Shown: positions 1 to 15,550 of the stretch, piece after piece
Numbering within the stretch: position 1 is the stretch's first letter
Layout of the letters: each line of letters starts with the position of its first letter
The notes under the pieces: model-generated
The model's input: only the letters and a program-made list of their open reading frames with translations
Databases searched by the model: none
What the model was told of the DNA's origin: nothing
Made by a program: the position numbers and the translations under genes
NCBI RefSeq assembly: GCF_016859285.1
Contig: NC_053411.1
Location: 2,109,501-2,173,500 of the forward strand
DNA from: Xiphias gladius
Lineage: Eukaryota > Chordata > Actinopteri > Istiophoriformes > Xiphiidae
Direction: 5' to 3'
DNA: 64,000 bases

Positions 1-3000
1 CACGGTATTGCACGCCGCTCTGATTTGACATCTTTCAGCTAGGGATTTCAATTATTAATTGATTGTTGATACATTGCAATTAATAATCAATTAGAAGTAT
101 ATTAACTGACAATGCAGAAAATGAGGATGTGCAGTTTAACTGTCAGAAAGTGTACTGTAGTTTGCTGTAGTGCCCGGTTGCTCCATTAGGTGCCTCTAAC
201 TGTCTAATTGAGATTGAGTTACGCATCAAACACATCTCCTTGCCATCAAAGGAAGAAGTAAGTTGCAGCTTGGCATTCTTTGCTCAATGTTGCCATTCTG
301 TTAGTGAACACTGCAGCATAAAGTCGTGAAAATTCCATGGAGTTTATTTCAAGTGGCTGGCCACCAGTGGCCGTGGTCTAGGTAGGTATGGCTCATGCTA
401 ATGCCAAAATGGACTGGATAACGTTTGTAATTACTGATGAAGCTGGCACGACAGTATTTGTGCACCCCCAGGACATGTGTGCCACCTGAGCAGGTTTTTC
501 CGGCAGCTACTAATGTTAGCTACAGCAAACAACACATAAGTCACTCTTACCATGTAGATAAGGTTCTGTACTATAATATACAAAACCAGTAAAACCAGAG
601 TCTGCTGTGGGGCAGTAGGCTGTTTCATGTTTATTCGAAAACGTTACAGGTTATTTACTGTTGAAGGCTAGAGCCCCTGTGATAAAGGAAAAATGGGTCA
701 GACACTGTTTTAATTGTTAGATATTTCCAACATGTTCAATCTGATCTAACGGATGTTCTCAAGTGAAGCCTGGAAGTTGTGCAGCATTTTTGCTCTGTTT
801 AATGCTTAGGATTTTGTCTAGCCATTTGTTGAATGGAGACAGATGGGAGTAGAAGCTCTGTGACTTTATATTAAGTAATTATTTGGTGTTGTTTCATTTA
901 TAATTCAAGTACATCGGGGTTTACTTTATCTGTTCTTTAAAGTTCCTAATTTACTCTGATTTGCGCTGAACATAAGTAACATTAGTGGTTAAAAATTGTT
1001 TAATTTCATTGACATGGAAAAAGACCACTGTATTTCAAAAATTGTTAATGATTAACCAACTATTGATTGATAACTCGGCCGACTATTGGCGAAATTGGTT
1101 ACAATTGGCATCCCTACTTTCAACCTTGACTTTGTTTGTAGATGACTATTCAAAGCTATAACTATGATACAACCTGAAGGTCACCCATGATAGATGGAAA
1201 GCTAGAGTAATTCTGTGCTTTAGCTCCCAGAACTGGACAATACCACCTTAAAATTGATCTTGGCGAAAAGACCTAGTAAGTAATGGCACTTTCCTGCTAC
1301 CTAGCACTGATCAACCTATAGAGGTCCTTTCAGTATCTCAGTGGCCAAACTGCCAGAAACAACTTACAGTGCCGCTTCAAAAACACCCAAAGTTTAATCG
1401 ACTCCTTTAACACAATCTAAAAAAATAGTATAAATTATAAGAATAATATAAATAGTATTTACTGCAGGGCTGTTGTGTTGTGATATTTTGTTCCTGTTAT
1501 TTTGTGCGTCTCCTGTGTTTCCCTGTAACTTGTTACGCTTACCCAAGAAATATCATTAGAAATAAGAGGATATCAGGTGTATGAATGCCAGAACCTGCTT
1601 TAGGGATGTGACTGAGTTCTAAGGAGCATGATAAGGGCATAAAGAGTCTGCATTTTTCAGTGAATAGCAAAGTAAAAACAAGCAAGCAAAAGTTAAAAAA
1701 AAAAACAGCAAATAATTAACATGGCATATGTGAGCAACTAATGAAGATCTGAGACAAGGGTAAAAGGAAAAATAAGACAAGAGAAGTAAATCCATGCTTT
1801 TCTCCCTCCACACTAGCCTGCAAAGAAGAGGACTAAATAGTCTGAAAAACATGTGTCGAGGGGAGTAAAAGACAGCCTTCTCTTATCCAAAACCCCACTG
1901 ACCTTCTTAAAGCTGATTAGCTAGAACTAGAAACCCACTCTCTACCAAGATATTTAATGGTGTCTGATATAAATATTAAAGCTTTCTGAACTGTCCATGT
2001 TCATAGACTGTACCTTCACCTCATCTCAAAACTTGTGTGGTGTTGATGAAGTACCAACAATGTCAATTTTAAAAGCATCAAGCTTGTAAATGTATTCCAT
2101 GTCCCTCAGCCAAGATTCTTCACACTCCACCCAGTCCTCAGTGTAACACTGAAATTGAAGAAAAGAGGGACCCTGGGCCTCCCTATGTGTACAGAGGTGT
2201 ATTTGTGTATTCATAAAATGAATACTATACTCATATCACATTCTGAAGAAGGGAGGTGAGGTTCATAAAAAAGGGTAGAGAAGGAGGGGTGGAGAGAATG
2301 AGTAACAGGCGGATAATATCAGCAGGAGAGCATGGACAAAAGAGCTGAAAAGCAGCCAGAAAGAGGATGAAAAAACACAAAGAGGCCGACCACAATGATG
2401 CCAAGACAACAAAACCTCGAGAGGAGTGACTCAACAAAAAGTGCAGCTCTTGACTGGTTTAATCCACAGAACTGAAGGGCCAGAAACAACTGATTCACAG
2501 GGAGAGGACTATGGGTAGACATCACTTACTGCCAATTGCGAAATCTGTCCAAAATTTTCTGAAATAATATGCAACATTTTCAAATGTAAAATTTTACTAC
2601 TTTCCAATGTATCTGCCTTTTTAATGTTACAATACTCATAACAAAAAAATAACAAACAAACTGAACCAGCAGATGACATACCCAAAAGTGATGGGTCTTT
2701 ATCAAAATAAAGGTTACTACTTAGAGGAACCTGTAGCCATTCTCAACAATGCAATTATTTATATTTTGGTGGAAATTAAGGTTAGCTTTATAAGCATTAA
2801 AAAACATCAGTAGACCAGACCAGTAGATCAGACCAGCAGCTTAAGGTCGCTAATGTTAACAAACTTTAGATAGATTTTGCTGAACAAGTTCACTGACTTC
2901 ACGACCCTTCTCTACTTGTGCAACTATATAAGTAGGAAGTGCTAATTCCATTAAAGCAGCAGTAATCAGTTTTTCTTGGCCACTTGGTGGCAGAACTCCA

Positions 3001-4807
3001 CAACAAGGTGAAATCAAACATATTTGGCATGTTTATGATCTTACTTTATGTTGACATGGCTAATGTGTTAGCAAACAACTGCTTATTTCCACATCCAGCA
3101 GACACAGAGTAACATTAGCATTCATTTAGGGTTAAGTTTGTGTCAACCTGATGAATATAAGTCCAATATTCACTCTGCTTTTAGGTCTGTTTTGGTCTCC
3201 ACCATGACCTGAGAAAAATATAGTAGTGCAGCTTCAATGGGGTAGCTGGACTGACATTTATTCAAAGCTAATGAAACTTAATTCAATTTTGTGGAGCGTA
3301 TCAAACAGTGGTGGCTTTGTTTATCTACTATGATACTGAATAAAATGTGTGGAAACCTCTCTGACCAATGAGAAGTCTGGGGCAGAGGGACGTACTCCAT
3401 CCTGTCTATCACCCAGAGTCACTTAGCTAGATGGTTGGTTATGTTGATCTTATGTTGGTTTGAATAACCAGAGATCTGATCTTTATTCTATTTTATTACT
3501 TACAAAGTATTAAAATATTTAATCTTAAATATAACAGGTTATTCATTTCTCATGATTGTTCCCCTAAATACAAAAATAATAAATATATAAATAAAAACAT
3601 GTCTTTGTTTGTTTGTTTCAAAACAGTGCCCTGTACCTACCAGCCACACCTTAATCTTACCCTGTCTTATTTAAAATGATAGAAAGGCATCCAAGCCTGT
3701 CATTCAATCTGATGCTGTTCGGGTTTATTTCACCATGTTGCCAATGACAACACAACTCTCTGTCTGCTGTAAGACAGGATGTGGCAGTGTTGATTCCTGT
3801 TACAGTGTTAGTTACACCGAGCTGCAGAGTAGCACTGTAGACAGAAGCTGAGCACCACAGCTGTAAGTACATGCGTGTGGGTGAAAATGTTCCATGACTA
3901 TGCCGGAGTGTGCAAACGGAGACAAATACATGATGTCCAGGTTAATCACTCTTACAGTGACACTGTTAATCCTTACTATGTAAAGCTTATATCCTTGAGT
4001 GACAGACAGGGAAGCTGTATTCTTTCTAACTCTTCATTCCCCTTTTTTTTACTTTTCAAACTTGCAGTCTTCAGACGCAAGCCACACTGACTCAAGTGAC
4101 ATCATTTGAGGACATTTGTCAGATTTCACACAGTTCCCTCTGGAGACAATAAAGGGTTTATGAAACTTCACTGGAGATGAAAACATACACTGCTAAATCA
4201 GCAGGGAACACCAAATGCATCCCTTATCGGACTGGCCTGTTGGAACATCTAGCCATAGTCTTCAAGGCACAAGGATTCAATACTTATAGCAAACTATTTA
4301 ACACCTTTAGATCTCTGCTGGTACATCCTAAAGACACAACCCTCTAAAGAGGAGGACTAGAGTGGTGTCTAACAATACTTGCAGAAACTTAGGGGAGCTC
4401 TACATCCGTGAAACAGCAAGGACCTTGGACAAGAGACTGAAGCTGTGTCCCAATTCCATTCTGTATAGTAAATATAAGCAGGTTTTGAGTATGTAATGTG
4501 TTCGCCCTGGGAAAAGGATACTGTATATAATTAGTATGCAATATGTAATTGGGAAACACTGTAAATGAACACCAGAAACAGACAACACTAGCCATCTGTG
4601 AACACCAGACAAAAGCCAATAACAGCATCACACGACCGAGGTTTTACGCTTACGTCACATGATGACAATTTAGCAAGTGCCATTGTCTCAAGAACTCCAT
4701 GCAATATGGTCATAAGATCTGGAAAGCACCAGTACGAAAATCTTGGGATTAGGATATCTTTATTCCAATACGAACTTCATTCCTGTGTCCACCAAAGGTC
4801 TAACATG
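1..4807. other. No gene seen; presumed lrch4 intron 1
   Basis: AT-rich sequence with short scattered ORFs that lack codon structure or recognisable motifs. I found no splice-bounded coding exon on either strand. If the lrch4 call at 19.5 kb is right, this is intron or downstream flank on the minus strand. Confidence 0.5.
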
Positions 4808-4872
4808 TTTAGCCTAGCTTTGCACACAGGCTGGAAGCAGCGGGAAACTGGAAGCCTAGCTCTGTCCAAAGT
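4808..4872 (+). repeat. Fragment of fish repeat family D (TTAGCCTAGCTT motif)
   Basis: Shares the order 'agcctagctt', 'ctggaagcag', 'agcctagctctgtccaaag' with the better copy at 25396-25660 and, reversed, with 37525-37770. Only the internal part is present. Confidence 0.6.
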
Positions 4873-4977
4873 GGATAAATATATAAATAAATACATTTAT
4901 TTTTTTTTAAATTAATTAATTAATTAAAAAAAAAAAAAAAAATCACATTTCAATAGTTCAACAGCTTTTTTATTTAT

Positions 4978-5023
4978 TTTCAACATCATAGAACAAATGT
5001 TTTAGTTGTTCTATGATGTGAAA
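4978..5023. repeat. Perfect 14-bp inverted repeat (hairpin)
   Basis: The left arm acatcatagaacaa (4983-4996) is exactly complementary to the right arm ttgttctatgatgt (5006-5019), with a 9-nt loop. With one bulged A the stem extends by about four more pairs. A T-run/AATT/A-run tract lies just upstream at about 4900-4942. It could be the core of a small MITE or a folding RNA. Confidence 0.75.
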
Positions 5024-6189
5024 GACAAATTTTTAACATCACATGTTAAATACACAAAAGTGTGGTATCAGCAGTATGCATTTGAGATATTTATTGCGCA
5101 ACAACTGCTTGATGTATTGACAACATCTCAGAGGACTTGTATGGTTGCCAGGTCTGCAGTCGATGTTGTGACGATCCAAGATCCAGGTGACTCAGCTAGA
5201 TAACAAGATACAACATGTAAATGAAATTGTTTTGGGACATGTCAGACTTTTGATGAAGTTACACATCAGTCTGTACTGAAAGCACAGAGACTGAATGTTA
5301 CTTTAATAGAAAACAAAAAAATACCACTATGGTTCAACCATTATAATTTGTTATGATTACTGTCAATACCTTTATTCGCATTACCTTTAGTTTTCCCCAT
5401 ATTTTGAACATAGAGATGGGATTTAATGTGGGGGCAGAGTACTGTGCTGGGAAAAACTGGCTACAAGAGACGAAGAAGGGATGTTTCCTCACAGCAAGTG
5501 GGTAAAGATGGTGGCGTTAGACACTTCCTGACATTAGTTTTCAGTCTATAATAGATTATAGAGAGTAACTCTCCTTTCCTGATCTACTGTAGAAATCAAG
5601 TCGAAACTCATTCACTTGTCCTCCACTCAATCTGTCTCTTTCCTCCTACACCAACTTCTCTCCCCGTCCATCTTGCACCCTTGCTTCTTTCCACCGGCTT
5701 CTCTCTCCTCTTTCCCTCCTACAGACTGCAGGCTTTGCTTTAGTTTTTGTAAGCAAAGTTCAGTGTGTTCATGCAAAAAGGGCAATACACTACAAGCATA
5801 GTCAGACAGTATAACGGGCCCAAAATAAAATGGAGTAATTATAAAATATAAAAATAATAAAGTAATTATAAATTATAAATATAATATTATAAATATAGTA
5901 TTAGTATTTCTGCAATTCCAGTGTTGCCTACAGGTGACTGATGTGCATGCAGAGACACAAGCAGTTTAAAGGGGGAGAGTGTAACCCAGGTTATATTCTG
6001 TCGCTACAATTTACCGATGTCCCATAAATGGCCATTAAAGGCCATGTGTGACATAAGATAAAAATTTATTCCATGATTGTTAACATTAGACTTTTGTCAA
6101 AGGTCAGTCTTGGGGGTCGTCAGCCAGATCAAGTGGTGTAAATAAAGATAAAGTATGTCTGCAAAACAAAATGGGAATGTCACTGGATG
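5024..6189. other. No gene seen; AT-rich block inside
   Basis: No coding exon was recognised. The stretch 5820-5910 is almost pure A/T built on ATAAAT/TATAAT words and is low complexity. Confidence 0.5.
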
Positions 6190-6500
6190 AAATCTCAGGT
6201 AGTCAAAGTTATTACTATTCATTCTAAGGGGGACATGAATGTGTGTACCAAATTCATGGCAATCTATCCAAAAAGTGTTGAGATATTTCAATCAAACCAC
6301 AAATATTAACCTGATCGTTGCACTAGACAAAAACTTAAGGGATCACCAAATTCATTCAGATATATCATTTGGATACCATGAATGCATATACAAACTTTTT
6401 TGCCAGTCATTGTGTATATTTTGACATATTTCACTGGGTAAGTGAAAACTCTCCTGGTGCCGCTACACAAAAAGTCAGGGGATCACTGAAATTGTTAGAT
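6190..6500 (+). repeat. Fish repeat family B copy (ATGGCAATCTATCC type)
   Basis: Contains 'gacatgaatgtgtgtaccaa', 'ttcatggcaatctatcc', 'gttgagatatttcaatca' and 'gtcaggggatcac'. This word order recurs at 11140-11370 and 37255-37560. The copy has diverged and has no coding capacity. Confidence 0.65.
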
Positions 6501-6899
6501 AAAAAATTAAATGTATGAACAAAATTGTATGGCAATACGAATAATCACCAAATAATCATATCTGACAAGCTGAAACCAAAGACTTCTATAAATACAAAAA
6601 TAGGAGGTGGCTATAAATACAAATTACAACAAAAAAGCCGACCCCCCAGTATCAAAAAAAAGAATTTTTTTTTTAAGAGTTCAGAACTGGGCCCTGCCTT
6701 AGGCATGCATTATATATTATAATATAATGTATGTGTCATCTGTCATCTATGTCAGTATCTTGCAATCCTTCTGAAGAAAAGAAAAGAAGAAGTTTTTGTT
6801 GTAATGTGAGAAACAAAATAAAAAAAAAAAAAAAAATAAAAAAGCCTGCAACCCAAGGAATGTTTTACTATTTTGGGAGTAGCAGCAATAATTAATATT

Positions 6900-7250
6900 T
6901 CACTTTCGTCAACATTCAACTGCATAGTTTAGGACTATCCATATTTTCCCGTTATGCAAATTTGATAGTCTGCTAAAATCACGAGGATTAAAAGAAAGTT
7001 ACAACTGGGTATCATCTGCATAAAAATGGTAGGAAGCACTGTACCGGCTGACAATGTGACCGAAGTGTAAAATGCATGGAAAACAGTATAGGACCAAGGA
7101 TAGAAGCTTGAGAAAGACAGCAAGTAACTGGACAAAAGAGGAATAGAGGCCAATTGTGACAGAAAATAAATGGCCTTATAAGAGAGGTACAAGACAAACC
7201 ATTTAAGAGTGGTAGCATTGACAGTTACAATGGCAGAACTCAAATCAAAT
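6900..7250 (-). mobile_element. L2/CR1-type LINE reverse-transcriptase fragment
   Basis: On the minus strand the sequence encodes a degenerate 'SILGPILFSMH' segment (the GxPQGSxLGPxLF region of non-LTR reverse transcriptases), followed in another frame by 'FYADDTQL', the catalytic YADD box (from about 7027 down). Frames are broken and only a few hundred bases of the domain remain, so it is a dead fragment. Confidence 0.7.
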
Positions 7251-8630
7251 TAATGCAAAAACCTTCATACTCCAACCAACTTCAAGCATTTTTGTAATCC
7301 CCAACAGCATAAATTCTGTCTGAAGCCGCAATCAATACTACTGAAGTAATTCAAGAGCAAGAGCCCTTTTATAAAACTTCCATATACAGTGCAGGATAAT
7401 GAACATGCATTCAACTCTCACTGACCCATTTATACCAGACTGCTGTCATGGTTTAATCCCCGGTCATCACAGTTTCTACAAGATCTGTGTTTGCAGTTGA
7501 AGTTCCCTGCATGCCATTACTCACTACTACACCTTATATAAATCTGTGGTCCAAGTGGTCATCTTTCAGTTTAGTAAAATGCTGCTGGAAAAAAAAGGTC
7601 TCTGGACTTCCTTTATTTGGTATCCTTATGAAAAGTGAAGGCAGCAACTTTCACTGCACAATCATCGTCTCTGTGATGAGCTGATTTTATTAACTAAAAT
7701 GTTACAGTAATCCTACAATAACTCTATAGGATCTGAATACATCTGTGAACAAACCTTGTCACTGCCACCCCTCCAAGGCCCCATGCCTTTTCTAACCTCT
7801 ATCATGTACCGACTTCCTTAGTGAATCAGCCATCTGGACACCAAACACGGTGGGAGTTAATGGATCTGCTGGGTTACATAAGGCATGGCCTTGGCTTTCA
7901 TTATTCACCAGCAGTCAACTCCACACCATTAGATTATTTACACACACTCTTATAGTGTTTCATCGTGTTGTAGGACAAGCATAGGTCCAGGAGGAATGGG
8001 AGTGAGGCCCATTAACTAATGGCTGCCTGCTGATCCTGGTGCAGACAGCAGCTACAACACAAAAAATAAAGGAAATAAAGAAAGTAGAGACCCTTGCATG
8101 CATTCCCTGGTTTTAAATTTAGCCTGAGACCTCTGGTTTAGGTCATCTTTGCGCCAGTCTCTATATCATCCTGTCTATCTATATTATGAATTGTCAAAAC
8201 ATTTAAAACAAGATTGTGTTGCCTGTTAATGTTTCCTGTTATAGCTTTATGGAGCTAAATTACCTTTGAGACAGAGGTGAGGTCAATGTCGAAAAATGAA
8301 ATACAGAAAGTATTGCGAGATTAATAGAACAGTTGGTTTAGATCTTTCCATGGGTTTTTTGTCCGCACTAACAAAAATATAGAATAATGCCTAATAATGT
8401 TATCCTTTAAAACAGTGGTCCATTCTGAGTGGATCATGAGCATATGAGCAAATTTTCAGAACAGTGCTTTTATGTTAAAGTATTGTTTAAGCATGATTAT
8501 ACATACTAAGACATGCAGTTTTACAGTGCCAGTATCCTTCAATTTACCAATGCCTGTAGCTTTGTTGGTCATGTGGTCTTTGCCTTGCATCTTGTGGCAA
8601 ACCCCTTACCTGACCTTAATTATTTCTATA
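7251..8630. other. No gene seen
   Basis: No coding exon, RNA gene or strong repeat was recognised. The first roughly 120 bases may belong to the adjacent LINE fragment. Confidence 0.45.
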
Positions 8631-8676
8631 CGCTAGTCTAAACTAAAAGCTAGTCTAAACTAAAAGCTAGTCTAAC
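8631..8676 (+). repeat. Short tandem repeat, 17-bp unit
   Basis: The unit gctagtctaaactaaaa occurs about 2.7 times in a row, directly before the family A repeat copy. Confidence 0.8.
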
Positions 8677-9002
8677 GTATTAGTCAATCATTAATGGACA
8701 ACAATTTATCAAATGATTTATCATTTAAGCAACTTTCAAGCAAAAATAGCAAAACTTCACTGGTTCCAACCTCAAATTATTATTTTCTGTTTTTTTTATT
8801 TTTTCGATGATAGTAAACTGAATATCATTGGGTTTTGCACTGTTGGTCAAATAAACCAACATTTGAAACATTATGGGCTCTGGTAAACTAAAAAGGGGAA
8901 TTTTTCAAGATTTGCTTAGATTTCACAGAACAGATAATTAATTGTGAAAATAATCGATATATTGGTCAGTAATGAAAATAACTGATAGTTGCAGCCTTAA
9001 TT
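8677..9002 (+). repeat. Fish repeat family A, copy 1
   Basis: Diverged copy of a family whose marks are 'cactggttccaa', 'gatagtaaactgaatatc', 'gggttttgcactgttggtca', 'gggctctgg' and an end reading 'gttgcagcc'. The same order is seen at 15205-15550 and partly at 13556-13782 and 17340-17400. It is non-coding and probably a non-autonomous transposon. Confidence 0.7.
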
Positions 9003-10560
<1,558 letters not shown>

Positions 10561-10814
10561 GCACAAACATGCATGTACGAAGTCTCATTTAATAGTATTT
10601 TAATTAAGCGTCCCTGGCTGCTTCTAGCCACCTCAAGAAAATCTGCTCTAATTGGCTAGCAGCACTGGATGGTTAAACTAGAAAAGCAATGAAAATCTGT
10701 GTGGATCTTAGATAAGATGATGTAATGCTATGATTAAATTCCATCAACACACGGGCAAGCGAGAAGGGTCTTACTTACTTGGTTTCAAAACATTTCAAAT
10801 CACTCAAACATTTA

Positions 10815-11370
10815 AGAGCAGGGAGATGGCTAACAAAAGCTAGCAGCTCTGTGAGACTGTGCTCAGGCACAGCCCTGCTTTGAGCTGAATGCTAACATCA
10901 GTGTGCTAACAAGCTCACAATGACAATGTTAATTTTGTTCAACAGGTATATTTACCATATTCACCATCTTAGTTTAGTGTGTTAGCATGCTAACATGTTA
11001 ATTAGCAGCAAACGCAAAGTACAGCTTATGCTGATTGGAACGTCATCTGTTTTGCAGGTATTGGAAAAATTAGATGAAATTAGATCGAAAATGAGGGGAC
11101 TATGTTTTCAAGTTATTACAATTAATTCTGTGTGGACTGATTGCACCTGTGCCACAATTCATGACAATCCATCCAGTAGTTGTTGAGATATTTCACTCAA
11201 ATGTAAACCCCATTGTGGCACTAGAAGGAAAGTCAAGGATAACCAAAATCATTAGGATTCATCCTCTAGGGACCACAAATGTCTCTACGAAATTTCATGG
11301 TAATCCACCTAATATTTGCCCACATATTTCACTGTGGACCAAAGTGGTGGACTGACTAACTGACCACCTG
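10815..11370. repeat. Fish repeat family B, long copy
   Basis: Contains 'gctagcagctctgtgag', 'gtgttagcatgctaacatg', 'catgacaatccatccagtag', 'gttgagatatttcactcaaa', 'tcatcctctagggacca' and 'aatttcatggtaatccacc'. These words match 37255-37560 in the opposite order and orientation. It contains two internal repeats of the 'catgg(t/c)aatccacc...atatttcac' module. Confidence 0.7.
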
Positions 11371-13555
11371 GGTCTGTTGTGGTCAAGTTCACACAAACTC
11401 CCATGGCAACAAGAACGAGTTAAGGAGAGAACTGAAATTATTGGGTAACTGTTTTATGAATCTGGCTAATTCATCATTTAGTCTCAAAACATCATCAACA
11501 TTGGGATCAAAGATCCCCTAAGCTTACGAAGACACAAAGAGGCCAGAAGGAGGAAATGTCATTTACTAGCCCCTAGCTATCTGCCTAAATCTGATGCAGA
11601 TGCAGTGGTAATTATGTTCTGGGCTGATAAGTCTATACCATGGTGGTATGAAGCTATTCTAGGAGTTGTTAAAGCTGTCAAAGCTGTATTCTACACAATG
11701 TTTTAGTTTTAGTTTTAGTAGTAAACTCTAGTCTCAGTCATAATGTACATAGCTGAAGCCAGGACTTTTTTTGCCATGAGGTGGGCTCATAATTTGAATC
11801 CAGTGCATCCAAGCTAACCACAGCTGTCGCCCTTCACAAGCTTCAAAGTTTTTTGGAGCTGCCTTTTAACCTTTATTAGTTGAGTCCTTGCACAGACTCA
11901 GCTCAAGCAACAGCTTCACTTTTTCTAGGTATATGTGCCTGAAAAGGGAGCGGAAGAAATTAACAGGAATTTCAGGCTGACTACAAACACTGGATTTTAG
12001 TGTTTTTTTAAACAGTATATATAATGACATTAACAGAGAGCCACTGTTATGGCCTTCAAACTGCTCAACCTAAAAGAAAAGAAAGACACAGGCCAAAGGG
12101 ACTTTAAATCACCCTGGACATCTTATAGTATTTCACTTAAATTCACAGAAATGAAATGTAGTTCAGAATGGGCCACTGGGTGTGTAGACTAATGGAAAAT
12201 AATTAAGCCCTGTTAAAAATTAAATCCATGAAATAACAATGTGGAAAACAGGGAAAAGTTTGGATATTTGATCAAAGGCCAACATCAGGCTTCATTGTAA
12301 ACCCCTCTTCAGGGACATGGCATGGAAATATCCCTCCCCCTTACGCACACACACACGCATGCACACGCACGCACACACACACGCGCACACACGCACGAGC
12401 ACACACACCCTCCTTCTTTCATTCATTATGTCTCTATGTCAGCTGCTGGCCTTCTAGGTTGTGGTGGTATGGATGTGTGTGTGTGTGCTGGCTGTCCAGC
12501 TCCCCTCCATGTCTTAACAAAAGGGTCTTGTCTCTCTCATCCCCAGAGGTCATAAAAGACTGGAGGTCAGTTTATTAACACTGTGCCCATACAACAACAT
12601 CTCTATTGCCTCTGCTACTAAGCAAACTAAAATTCAACTTACAGGAGCCTTTGTCGGCCCCAACAATCATTTTTTTAATAAAGTATGAAGTAAGAACTCA
12701 ATATCAAGGTTATTACTAAGAGGATGTCCCAATCCCAATCCAAGCCTTTTAATATTGAGCATCTGATGTTTTCATTTGTTATTTTCTACATTTTCTACAG
12801 TGCTCACTTGGTATAAGTTAGGCCTACAATAAAAGTCGAAAAGCATTTTAAGGAGAGACATTGTGGGTCTCTTGTGGCAGGAAGGTCTGGACTTGGATAT
12901 GGACAGCATTAACACAATGCTTAAGTTCAACCACAGTTTTCATCTGGCAGCAAATACGAGGTGTGGTGCACCTGCAAAATGTTACTGAAATACAAATTAA
13001 GTGATTCTTCTTTTATTGCTTTTTAACCCAACGCAGCTCCACTTGCTGCATGTTGACATACTGTATCATTAACTGAGACTGCTGGCTGCTTTTTTTATTT
13101 TATTTTGTGTGCTGTACACTTCACTCACTCACAATGCTCTGTGCTTTCAGTGTTTTAATGGAGAGCGATGGGATCAGAAATGGACTGAAGTTACTGTACC
13201 AGGTCCTTAAAGCCCTCAGTGTGCTGCTAAGTTGTATGACGTGTCATCTAACCACATCTGCCTACTTTCACACCTCCACACACCTGGCCAATCACTGCAT
13301 CACTGACTTTTGAAAGTCACAAAAAGACACTGCCTACCTCACTTCCACCTTCAGAGAGATGAACTGACAAGCGCTTTAACTGAGGTCTTAACAAATGCTG
13401 CCACAAATGTGATGCTTAATGTTTTGAGCTTGCTTCCTCTCTAAATGAGTCTCCATGATCTTGCTATCGAAACTCTCAACAATCATTTCCACTGCAGGCT
13501 CATCATTTTTGCACTTAGAAACAGAGACAGAAAACTGATGAAGTTTTTTTTAAGA
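11371..13555. other. No gene seen; CA-rich simple repeat
   Basis: No splice-bounded exon was recognised. An imperfect CA/CG simple repeat lies at 12344-12409. Confidence 0.5.
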
Positions 13556-13782
13556 TTTAGAGCTGAAACAATGACTCCATTAATCAATTAGTTGATTGAC
13601 AGAAAACTGACTATTTTGATAGTCTTTGATCAAGTTAAATGCTAAACATTTCCCATTGTTGGGCTCTGGGAAGCTATAAAGGGCATTTTCACTATTTTCT
13701 GACATTGTATATACAAAACAATTCATTGACAAAATAGTCAGTATATGAATAAGAAAAATCATAATCACTTGCAGCTCTTTTT
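13556..13782. repeat. Fish repeat family A, copy 2 (internally deleted)
   Basis: Starts 'agagctgaaacaatgactcc' with 'attaatcaattagttgattg', contains 'gttgggctctgggaagctat' and 'cactattttctgacatt', and ends 'cacttgcagctctt'. The ends are roughly inverted (AGAGCTG... / ...GCAGCTCTT), as in a MITE. Confidence 0.65.
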
Positions 13783-14379
13783 AGACTCTATAAACAGCTG
13801 ACTTGAACAGAATCACAGACAACCTCAGCAATTATTACTAGTCCCATGCAAACAGGGCTCTTTCTGCCTTCCTGACATCAGATTTACCATAATTACCAGC
13901 TTCCAACTTGTAAATGCCACTCACATCACCATTCAAAATCCAAGTGGTAATTACGACTGGGAAACAGGATTATTCTGAAAGCTCTGATACATTAGTATTG
14001 ATGCTTAATATTACGGAAGTGCCTGAAAACCAAACTTATTTTCACACTCATATAGGACTGGACTAAATAAATAAATAAATCACACATAATCCCCTACTCA
14101 TACATTCATTTTTGGCATGAAAGTGATTTGACATTGGCACCAAATATCTCTCATTTGATACCTTTAGTCCAGGAACACTAATACCATACAAAACCCATAC
14201 AGAGCAAACCATAATTATAAAAGCATTTGCCCAAGGCTGGGCTGTATATTCACTCTGCAACAACACACAGACTTATGAGTCCAGAAGGTGCACACAACAT
14301 ACAATGGCTGGGCTTTGTTCCCTTCAACCGCTCTGAGCTACTGGGAAACACTCTGCAAGACGCAAGCCAAGTCCTCCTC

Positions 14380-14441
<62 letters not shown>

Positions 14442-15204
14442 TGTGTGAACCTTTGACCTTCCTGAGGGAAGCTGCTCCAGTGGGGAAGAAGGGGGGCTGA
14501 TGTTATCATAAACACCAATGGGCCTCCAAAGCCGAGTCTTCTCCCAGTTTAACCTGCATATTCATCGCTTTTTGTAACACAGCACAGCTTCACTGATATC
14601 CTGCCCCCTGTAACTAACTCTGGTTAAGATGAGCTGTCTGTCAAGATAACAGTCGCTACCTTTCCAGCATCAAACATCACAGAAATGAAGGAGTGGTTGC
14701 TGGAAGAAGTGGAGAATTTAGCAGCTATAGGGCAAGATATTTATTTCAAGGGAGACCAAAACAGAGCTACAGTAAAAGGAGAAGGAAACTTTGACTTCAG
14801 AAACATTGGACTTCAACATTAGTCAGCTGGCCCAAAAAAAAAAAGACATGAATTCGATGCTCATGTTGCTGTGTGTCTAGTGGATTTGCGTGTTTGCTAA
14901 CAGCAGACAACAATGGTATATTGGAATCAAAGGCATTAGGAGTGGGTGATGTAGATAAAATCCTCTCGTGGTATACTGTGTGTACTTTTATATTGCAATA
15001 TTGATATATATCGAGCAGCAAAATAAAATACCTTTAATAAATCAAGAAACTTTTTTTGTGTTGGTGCAAAAATCATAAAGCAGTCCTGCTCACTGATTTG
15101 CAACATTGCCCACAATGGCCTATTACACACATAGATATTAGACGGACAGGTACCCAAGCATAACTGATGTCGCAAATTTTGTCACAGCTTACAAATTTAC
15201 ACCT
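13783..15204. other. No gene seen; (GT)n microsatellite
   Basis: No exon was recognised. A (GT)n tract of about 26 units lies at 14382-14433, followed by a short GA run. Confidence 0.55.
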
Positions 15205-15550
15205 GAAACAATTAGTCATATAATCTACAACAATTTTGATAACCTATTCATCTTTTTTTTTTTTTTACCAAGCAAAACACCAAACATTACCTTGTTACAG
15301 CTTTTCAAATATGAGAAATTGTTGCTTTTCTCTGTCTTATGTGACAGTAAACTGAATATTTGTGGGTTTTGGACTGTTGGTCAGACAAAACAGGACGTCA
15401 GAAAATGTCACTTAAGGCTTTAGGGAAGTGTAACAGCCATGTTTCAGCAATTTCTGACATGTGTTAACCAAATGATTAATAAATTAATCAAGAAATTAAT
15501 AGGATAATTAGATTAATTAGTGGTGAAAATAATTGGTTATTGCAGCCCTA
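15205..15550 (+). repeat. Fish repeat family A, copy 3
   Basis: Contains 'gacagtaaactgaatattt', 'gtgggttttggactgttggt', 'acgtcagaaaatgtcac' and several AATTAATCA words, and ends 'attgcagccctag'. Its layout matches copy 1. It is non-coding. Confidence 0.7.
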
